Shown: one piece after another, positions 58,327 through 64,000 of the stretch
Numbering within the stretch: the stretch's first letter is position 1
Layout: every line of letters begins with the position of its first letter
NCBI GenBank assembly: GCA_947168525.1
Contig: CAMVMG010000003.1
Location: forward strand, 29,823 to 93,822
Direction of reading: 5' to 3'
Length of the DNA stretch: 64,000 nt
Source: an uncultured Bacteroidales bacterium
GTDB taxonomy: Bacteria; Bacteroidota; Bacteroidia; Bacteroidales; UBA932
Translations under genes and position numbers: made by a program
Notes under the pieces: generated by a model
Seen by the model: only the letters and a program-made list of their open reading frames with translations
Database searches by the model: none
What the model was told of the DNA's origin: nothing

Positions 58327-59601
58327 ATGGGTAATACAATTTTATTCTCTATCATTGTCATCACTGTAGTGACCCTCATCTTGGTGGCCCTCCTGCTCTG
58401 GATCAAAACCGCCCTCACCCCTTCCGGGACCGTCAAGATCAACATCAATGGCGGAACCAAGGAACTGGAAGTCACCCCCGGCGGAGACGTCATGCACACC
58501 CTGGCCGACAACGGCATCTTCCTTCCCTCCGCCTGCGGCGGCAAGGCCAACTGCGGCCAGTGCAAACTGCAGGTGATCGAAGGCGGCGGCACCATCCTTC
58601 CCACGGAAACGGGCTTTTTCTCCCGTAAACAGATTAAGGACGGCTGGCGTCTGGGTTGCCAGGTAAAGATCAAGGACAACATCCAGATTGCCGTTCCGGA
58701 AAGCGCCCTCAGCGTGAAAAAGCTGGAATGCGAGGTTATCTCCAACGAAAATGTGGCCACCTTCATCAAGGAATTCACCGTACGCCTCCCGGAAGGCGAG
58801 CACATCGACTTCAAGTCCGGTGAGTACATCCAGATCGACATTCCCGAGTACGAGGCCGACTTTGCCAACATGGGCGTAGCGGATATCTACAAAGGCGACT
58901 GGGAGAAGTTCGGCATCACTTCCCTAAAGTACAAGAACACCGTTCCTACCATCAGGGCCTACTCCATGGCCTCATATCCGGCCGAGAAAGACCTGATTAA
59001 GCTGAATGTGCGTATCGCCACCCCTCCGTTCGACCGCACCCAGCCCAAGGGCGTGTTCAAGTTCGTGCCCGGTGTTCCTCCGGGAATCGCCTCCACTTAT
59101 GTGTTCTCCCGCAAACCGGGCGACAAAGTGATGATTTCCGGTCCTTACGGAGAATTCCTTCTCCCCAAGGACGACCCTGACACCCAGGAATACATCTTCG
59201 TGGGCGGCGGCGCCGGTATGGCTCCCCTCCGCAGCCACATCATGCACCTGTTCAAGACCCTCAAGACCAAGAAGCCCGTCCGCTTCTTCTACGGCGCCCG
59301 CGCCCTGGTGGAAGCCTTCTACCTGGAAGACTTTGCAGAGATCGAGAAAGAATTCCCGAACTTCCACTTCACCCTGGCCCTGGACCGTCCGGATCCCGCA
59401 GCAGACGCCGCCGGTGTCAAATACACCCCTGGCTTCGTGCACAACGTGATGTATGAGACCTACCTCAAGGACCACGAGGCCCCCGAGGACATCAAGTACT
59501 TCATGTGCGGCCCGCCCATGATGGTCAAGTGCGTGAACGAACTGCTGGACTCCCTGGGCGTGGCTCCGGAGAGCATCCTGTACGACAACTTCGGCGGTTA
59601 A
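58327..59601 (+). CDS. nqrF: Na+-translocating NADH:quinone reductase subunit F
   Basis: The 424-residue entry subunit oxidises NADH. It has an N-terminal membrane segment (about residues 5-27), a 2Fe-2S ferredoxin domain with SACGGKANCGQCKLQV, and a ferredoxin reductase part with FAD-binding RAYSMASYP and NADH-binding GGGAGMAPLRSHI, ending in YDNFGG. It closes the operon; a strong terminator follows 15 bases after the stop. Confidence 0.96.
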   Translation: MGNTILFSIIVITVVTLILVALLLWIKTALTPSGTVKININGGTKELEVTPGGDVMHTLADNGIFLPSACGGKANCGQCKLQVIEGGGTILPTETGFFSRKQIKDGWRLGCQVKIKDNIQIAVPESALSVKKLECEVISNENVATFIKEFTVRLPEGEHIDFKSGEYIQIDIPEYEADFANMGVADIYKGDWEKFGITSLKYKNTVPTIRAYSMASYPAEKDLIKLNVRIATPPFDRTQPKGVFKFVPGVPPGIASTYVFSRKPGDKVMISGPYGEFLLPKDDPDTQEYIFVGGGAGMAPLRSHIMHLFKTLKTKKPVRFFYGARALVEAFYLEDFAEIEKEFPNFHFTLALDRPDPAADAAGVKYTPGFVHNVMYETYLKDHEAPEDIKYFMCGPPMMVKCVNELLDSLGVAPESILYDNFGG

Positions 59602-59616
59602 CCGCTCCCCTGTCAT

Positions 59617-59657
59617 CAAAAAAACCTGGTCCCTTCGAAGGAACCAGGTTTTTTTTG
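59617..59657. terminator. Terminator after nqrF
   Basis: AACCTGGT pairs with ACCAGGTT and an inner CCTTCGAAGG completes the stem, with A residues before and eight T residues after. It can act for nqrF and for the convergent DUF47 gene. Confidence 0.9.
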
Positions 59658-59671
59658 TGCCTTGCAGTGGA

Positions 59672-60328
59672 CTATTCGTCGCTGTAGCGGAGCAGCATGA
59701 TCCGGATGCAGTCGGCCACACGTTTTCCGCTGTCGGTCGCTTTTTCGAAGAGTTCTGCCAGGTTCTTGTACTTGGTCATCTCCCGGAAGTCTTCTTCCTT
59801 GGTAAAGATATAGCCAATATAGCCTTCATAGGCCTCGTCGGCCTCATGTTCCAGCTCGGTGATGCGGTCGCACAGAAGGGAGATGGAGGAGGCGTTGCGA
59901 CGCAGGTTAATCAGCTGCGGCACCAGGTCCCGCAGAACCCGGGCCTCGGAGAGAATCAGCTGGGCCAGGTCTGACAGCTGGGTGTCTATCTTGTGGGGGT
60001 CGTATATCAGGAGCGCATTGGAAGCATCTTTGATTACGTCCAGGCAGTCGTCCAGCGACATGGCGATGGTGGTTAGGTCTGTGCGGGTGCTGTTTCCCAG
60101 CAGCCGGCCCGAGAGCTGGTCCCTGAATTCCTGCAAAAGTGCATCTCCCTGATGCTCCAGGGAACGGATTGCCTTGAACCCAGTTTTCCACCGGGATACC
60201 TCCATGGTTTCCAGCATCTGGCAAAGTGCCTCCGAGCTTTGGCAGAGATAGGCTGCCTGTCGGATGAAAAGAGGGATTAAGTCCCGTTTGGGACGGAAGA
60301 AATGCTGGAGCGAACGCGTAATTCTCAT
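59672..60328 (-). CDS. DUF47 (PhoU-like) protein
   Basis: The 218-residue all-helical protein of the DUF47 family resembles PhoU, with SLEHQGDALLQEF and RITELEHEADEAYEG as the two metal-binding E-x2-(G/E)-D-type repeats. These proteins usually accompany a PiT phosphate transporter and regulate it, but here neighbours are nqrF and fimbrial genes, and no transporter is visible in the window. Start ATG 60328 gives the usual N-terminus. No clear promoter box is seen upstream. Confidence 0.85.
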   Translation of the reverse strand: MRITRSLQHFFRPKRDLIPLFIRQAAYLCQSSEALCQMLETMEVSRWKTGFKAIRSLEHQGDALLQEFRDQLSGRLLGNSTRTDLTTIAMSLDDCLDVIKDASNALLIYDPHKIDTQLSDLAQLILSEARVLRDLVPQLINLRRNASSISLLCDRITELEHEADEAYEGYIGYIFTKEEDFREMTKYKNLAELFEKATDSGKRVADCIRIMLLRYSDE

Positions 60329-60442
60329 AAGAAAAAAAACTAATTCTACCTATTATTCGTTGGAAAAGTGCAAAATCGATAAAAAACAGAAAAAACTGCA
60401 TTTTGTTTTTTACGATTGCACGGGCTTCCCGATTCTCCTTCA

Positions 60443-60450
60443 TAGCTTTG
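60443..60450 (+). promoter_or_regulatory. -7 box TAGCTTTG for the second fimbrial pair
   Basis: It is an exact TAnnTTTG match, 24 bases before ATG 60475. It excludes the longer frame from 60403. Confidence 0.55.
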
Positions 60451-60474
60451 CACAAGACCAAACTTCGCAAAACC

Positions 60475-61515
60475 ATGAACAGAAGCACAGAAACAGGCCG
60501 GATTTCTTTCTTCGCATACCTCTTCTTCCCGCATTTCGCGCGCCACATCTCTGTGACAATACTGGCTGCCTTCCTGCAGCTTCCGGCCTTTTTTTCTTCC
60601 TGCTCCCGAACAGATACTCCCGTTTCTATTCCCACGAAAGCACAAATATATATACAATGGGCCACAAATCCAACTCCCGAATCTCTGGATTTGTTCTTTT
60701 TTCACACCCGGGAGCCCATGGAACTGGACTCCTACCAGCAGGTGACGGGGCTGGTCGGCCGCTCCGGAATCTATGCCCTCTCGGGCAGCGGAGACCGGCA
60801 GATGGCCGCCGTTTCAGGCACACCGGGAGGACCTCTCGCCTGGACAGATATCCAGACCTACGGAAGCCTGGAAAAAGTGCGCTTTTCCCTTGAAGAGGAA
60901 GACCCGCTCAGGCCCAGACTCTACGGAGAAAACTATCTGGAGGATGCCCGGTCCCGGATTGTCTTCCTCCGGCTGCAGTCCATGTTATGTTCTATCCGGA
61001 TCAGGTCCGTCTGCGCCGATTTCAGCGGGCACCCTTACGCCGACGCATCCTTCAACAACGACAAGCTCTATCTCATCAACGCCGGGGCGGAGTGCCTGCC
61101 CTTCAGCAAAGATACGGACGGACCTGTATCCTGGATAAACCAGGGACGCCTGGACAGCGCGGCTGTTGCCAGGCTCCCCCGACCGGAGATGCTGCTGCAG
61201 GAGGGGTACGGCGCTGTGGGGGCCGACCGGATTCACCTGGAAAAGGACTTCTACTGCTATGCCAATCCCGCAGAGGAAGACCAGTTGGGAAGCCCCGTAA
61301 CCCGCCTTGTCCTGGAAGGAGACATCAACGGCATTACCTGCTACTATCCCATCAGCCTGCCGGCCATGGAGCCCGGTGTCCGCTACCAGCTGGACCTTAC
61401 GCTTACCCGGATGGGGTCCCCGGACCCGGACATCCCGGTAGAAAGCGGAACGGTACTGGTACAAACCGACATCCTTCCCTGGATAAGCCACAGCCCCGAA
61501 ACCCTCTTATTCTGA
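60475..61515 (+). CDS. Fimbrillin-family lipoprotein, second locus
   Basis: The 346-residue protein has a long signal peptide with a lipobox-like FSSCSR near residue 36 and fimbrillin-like features (SLDLFFFHTREP, YLINAGAEC, TRLVLEGDINGITCYYPISLP, and an end LVQTDILPWI). It pairs with the tip-type gene 3 bases downstream. No anchor or OmpA-like gene is present here, so this two-gene set probably supplies extra or alternative subunits to another assembly system. Confidence 0.65.
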   Translation: MNRSTETGRISFFAYLFFPHFARHISVTILAAFLQLPAFFSSCSRTDTPVSIPTKAQIYIQWATNPTPESLDLFFFHTREPMELDSYQQVTGLVGRSGIYALSGSGDRQMAAVSGTPGGPLAWTDIQTYGSLEKVRFSLEEEDPLRPRLYGENYLEDARSRIVFLRLQSMLCSIRIRSVCADFSGHPYADASFNNDKLYLINAGAECLPFSKDTDGPVSWINQGRLDSAAVARLPRPEMLLQEGYGAVGADRIHLEKDFYCYANPAEEDQLGSPVTRLVLEGDINGITCYYPISLPAMEPGVRYQLDLTLTRMGSPDPDIPVESGTVLVQTDILPWISHSPETLLF

Positions 61516-61518
61516 ACA

Positions 61519-62787
61519 ATGAAAAAGTATTTGCCCGTCATCGGCCTTCTGCTGGCCGCCGCCTGCAGCAGGGAGGAAACGCCCTGCAGTGCACCTGTCC
61601 GGATTGTCCTGGATCCCGGAATTCCAGCCACCAGGGCGGCTACGCCGGATGAAACCCTCATCACAGACTACAATCTTCTTATTTTCAACGCCTTCGGCAT
61701 ATTGGAAGAAAAGATTTACATCCCGCGCCGGCAACTGCTGCTGCAAGAGGGAAAGGCCATACATACCACCTCCCTTCTCCTGGATGTTCCCTACTCAATC
61801 TACGCCGTGGCCAATCTGGGCTATGAGCTGCCCTGCAGAAGCCTGGAAGAAGTGCAGCAATACCGTTTCCACCTGGTTTACCCGGACGAATACAGCCGGG
61901 GCATGGTGATGGCCGCCAGGATGGAAAACACGGCGGTAGGCCACTCCGGAACCTTCACCCTGCCCCTGGAGCGGGTCATGGCCAAGGTGGCACTTTCCAT
62001 CGACCGCAGCGCCCTGGACGCCGATGTGCATTTCCAGGTGGAAGAGGTTGTGGTGGGTGGCTGCCCTGCGTCGGCCACGCTGTTCCAGGAGAGCCGGATC
62101 GCGTCGGGAAGCGAAACGTTCAGCGTAGGATTCAGCCAGAGCGGGCGGAACGTGAGCCCGCTCAATACCGACACGGAACCCGGCCACAGCGGTACGGTAA
62201 ATCTGTATCTGCTGGAAAACTGCCAGGGGGACCTGCTGGAGAACGTAACTACCCCCCAGGGAAGGGTGTTCACCCACGGGACCTATTCGGAAATATGCTC
62301 CTATGTAGAAATCCGGGCCTCGTACCACTCCCCGCGCTGGGACAGCCAGGCAGGGAACCACCTGATTTACAGATTCTACCTGGGCGAGAGCCTGAACAAT
62401 TTCGATGTCAGGCGAAACACGCTCTATTCCATCCGCGTGAAACCGACAGGGGACGGACTGTCCGAGGACAGCTGGCGCGTGGACAAAAGCGGGCTCACTG
62501 CCACGAAATCGCATTTCCAGCTACATCCGGCCGCCTATAACGAATGCGCTTCGGGAGAAGACTTCCGCATCTGGTGCGAGGTGGAGCCCCCCGACACCCC
62601 TTTCTACTTGGAGCCCCTTGCCCATGACGATGACGAGGAAGTGGCCAAACTGTACAGCTACACCCTGGACCCCGACGGGCACGGGCTCACCATCCACACT
62701 TGGAAAGGCGGTACCGCCGTGGTCTATTTCCAGGCAGGTCCCCCGGTAAACCGGGATACGCTGGCCATGCTGGTCATTGACCCTTAA
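61519..62787 (+). CDS. Tip-type fimbrial lipoprotein (DUF4906-like), second locus
   Basis: The 422-residue lipoprotein (lipobox LLAAACS) has the DUF4906/Mfa-like plan: LITDYNLLIFNAFGILEEK, YSIYAVANLGYELP, LPLERVMAKVALSID, ENVTTPQGRV and NFDVRRNTLYSIRVKPTGDG. The same order of motifs is seen in the larger protein at 45085, though the Ig-like C-terminal domains are missing. It is probably a surface adhesin subunit. It overlaps the convergent glycosyltransferase gene by 4 bases. Confidence 0.68.
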   Translation: MKKYLPVIGLLLAAACSREETPCSAPVRIVLDPGIPATRAATPDETLITDYNLLIFNAFGILEEKIYIPRRQLLLQEGKAIHTTSLLLDVPYSIYAVANLGYELPCRSLEEVQQYRFHLVYPDEYSRGMVMAARMENTAVGHSGTFTLPLERVMAKVALSIDRSALDADVHFQVEEVVVGGCPASATLFQESRIASGSETFSVGFSQSGRNVSPLNTDTEPGHSGTVNLYLLENCQGDLLENVTTPQGRVFTHGTYSEICSYVEIRASYHSPRWDSQAGNHLIYRFYLGESLNNFDVRRNTLYSIRVKPTGDGLSEDSWRVDKSGLTATKSHFQLHPAAYNECASGEDFRIWCEVEPPDTPFYLEPLAHDDDEEVAKLYSYTLDPDGHGLTIHTWKGGTAVVYFQAGPPVNRDTLAMLVIDP

Positions 62788-63710
62788 GACCGGGAAAAGG
62801 CCAGATAAACCTTGAGAATCAGTTGCTGGAACAGGTTGACCCTCCGCCCGGACATCAGGGGCAGACGGCGGGCCATCTCCTTCAGATAAGGGCGTTCTCG
62901 GAACAGGTCTTTGTACAGAGAGAAGGCCACCCAGGACGTCCGGAGAATCAGGTCGTCAAGCACCGGCTCTACCGGCGATCCGGCAAGACAGTCCCGGTAA
63001 TGCTCGTACAAGTCCAGCATGTTGTTGGCCGACTGGACCCTCCGTTTCACTTTGGAAGCGTGCATGACGGAGTGGGAATTGTCTTGACGGTAATGCAGCA
63101 GCGGGATGGAAAGCTGCTCCAGGTGCTGCACCCGGAACAGCAGCTGGGTGGATATCACTATGTCTTCGTGCATATTGAAGACTGGAAAGAACAAATTGTC
63201 ATACAAGGACTTCCGTGCAAACTTATTCCACACGTATCCATAGGCCCCGTAATTATATAGCCTGCGCATATAAAGCTCTTTACCGACAGTTTCGTAATGC
63301 TTTTCCCGATCCAGTTTCCTGTAAGAGGCATACTCTTTCCAGAAATCAAAATAGACCAGGTCGGCTCCGGTCTCCAAAACTTTCCGCACCAGGCGTTCCA
63401 CCAGGTCCGGCTCTACCCAGTCATCGGCATCCACGTGTTGGATATACTCTCCCTCTGCCATACGCAAACCCGCCGCACGCGCCTGCGGAAGGCCCTTGTT
63501 CTCCTGATTGACTATCTGCACCATCCGCTGCGGATACTGCTCCAGCACGGAGGCAAGCACCTCCATGGAGCGGTCTTTGGTGCCATCATTCACAAAAATG
63601 AACTGGATGGCAGGATAGGTCTGCTCCATGAGGGATTCGGCACACTGGGCGATGTAGGCCTCTACTCCATAAATGGGAACTATGACAGAGACAAGCGGTT
63701 TTTTACACAT
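62784..63710 (-). CDS. Family 2 glycosyltransferase
   Basis: The 308-residue GT-A enzyme begins LVSVIVPIYGVEAYIAQCAESL and has FVNDGTKDRS, ENKGLPQARAAGLR and the metal-binding DADDWVEPD (DxD-type). Such enzymes build surface polysaccharides in the cytoplasm or at the inner membrane. It starts directly after the stop of the next gene (TAAATG), so the two are coupled and part of a glycan locus extending beyond the window. Confidence 0.9.
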   Translation of the reverse strand: MCKKPLVSVIVPIYGVEAYIAQCAESLMEQTYPAIQFIFVNDGTKDRSMEVLASVLEQYPQRMVQIVNQENKGLPQARAAGLRMAEGEYIQHVDADDWVEPDLVERLVRKVLETGADLVYFDFWKEYASYRKLDREKHYETVGKELYMRRLYNYGAYGYVWNKFARKSLYDNLFFPVFNMHEDIVISTQLLFRVQHLEQLSIPLLHYRQDNSHSVMHASKVKRRVQSANNMLDLYEHYRDCLAGSPVEPVLDDLILRTSWVAFSLYKDLFRERPYLKEMARRLPLMSGRRVNLFQQLILKVYLAFSRS

Positions 63711-64000
63711 TTATACCAGGTTTTGGAATCGGTCCGGAATGCGGACAATCAATCTGAGCCCGAACATGGCGGGTTTGTTCCAGGCATAGGGGGGCCGCAC
63801 CAGTGTCTGGCAGATACGTGCAAGACGGGTCCAGCGGCCAAAATCCCGCGCCGGCAAGTCCGTCACCAGCCGGATGGCCCGGGAACGCTTGTGCATATGC
63901 TTTTCCCAGCCCTGCGCCAGGCGGTCTTTGTCCTGGAAACGGTCCTGCAGACGCTTCATATCGAAATAGCCAAAATGGAACAGATACAAATCTTTGCCTA
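63711..64000 (-). CDS. Probable glycosyltransferase, C-terminal part
   Basis: The frame is open to the right edge of the window, so only the last 95 or so residues are visible. They read LYLFHFGYFDMKRLQDRF, then WEKHMHKRSRAIRLV, and end RIPDRFQNLV. The phrase HFGYFDMKRL resembles the end of family 2 glycosyltransferases with a GYFD-type C-terminal motif. An apparent start at 63989 is a TTG inside the gene and should not be used. It is the upstream partner of the GT2 gene. Confidence 0.6.
   Translation of the reverse strand, partial: GKDLYLFHFGYFDMKRLQDRFQDKDRLAQGWEKHMHKRSRAIRLVTDLPARDFGRWTRLARICQTLVRPPYAWNKPAMFGLRLIVRIPDRFQNLV

Overview
The window looks like a chromosomal segment of a gut-type member of Bacteroidota, most likely Bacteroidales (Rikenellaceae or a relative; that finer placement is a guess). 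The reasons are the recurrent promoter element TAnnTTTG just upstream of genes on both strands, a six-gene Na+-translocating Nqr complex, type V (FimA/Mfa1-type) pilus loci, a GlsB/GlsA-like acyltransferase pair, a DUF5686 outer-membrane protein, and a tmRNA with tag ANNNYALAA. Coding density is high, base composition is clearly GC-rich (judged by eye, not computed), and neighbours commonly overlap by a few bases. I saw no insertion sequence, prophage or CRISPR array.

Layout. 1-9214: housekeeping genes (DUF3467 end, KdsC-like phosphatase, Maf, SDR, MutY, SerB, DUF21/CBS membrane protein, YgjP-type metallopeptidase, HI0933-like flavoprotein, RmuC). 9189-12587 (minus): two lipoproteins plus heptose activation genes hddA and a fused hddC-gmhB. 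12691-14846: DUF389 membrane protein, tRNA-Cys, cytidylate-kinase-like protein. 14847-15251: a gene-free AT-rich gap with a candidate small RNA. 15252-17499: divergent tdh/kbl pair that turns threonine into glycine. 17544-25478: GtrA protein and a lipid/envelope group (GlsB-like, CDP-alcohol phosphatidyltransferase, GlsA-like, SDR, DUF5686, AraC regulator). 25473-32308 (minus): arginase-fold protein, gcvT-gcvH-gcvPA-gcvPB, a SEC-C protein and trmO as one apparent operon. 32506-39247: obg, then tgt-lptG-dut-murF on minus, a nucleoside MFS transporter and a zinc-finger protein.

39564-46971 is a type V pilus operon headed by a short SSB paralogue, followed by an OmpA-like lipoprotein, two fimbrillins, an Mfa2-type anchor and a large tip-type protein. 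47016-50478 carries an NlpC/P60 lipoprotein, tmRNA, a DMT transporter and NhaC. 50473-53593 (minus) holds an unknown protein with a structured leader and the UvrD/PcrA helicase. 53681-59601 is nqrABCDEF. 59672 to the end has a DUF47 protein, a second small fimbrial pair and two glycosyltransferases, the last one cut by the window edge.

Most unusual observations: (i) NqrC ends in a 36-residue stretch with 13 cysteines; (ii) short palindromic elements with shared architecture and compensating arm changes lie in frame inside mutY and the HI0933-like gene, with a similar hairpin inside the pilus operon, and a second kind with 24-bp perfect arms lies in frame inside hddC; (iii) several genes have their -7 box only 4 bases before the start codon, suggesting leaderless mRNAs; (iv) two intergenic regions share a promoter, T-rich motif and hairpin layout that looks like a structured RNA family.
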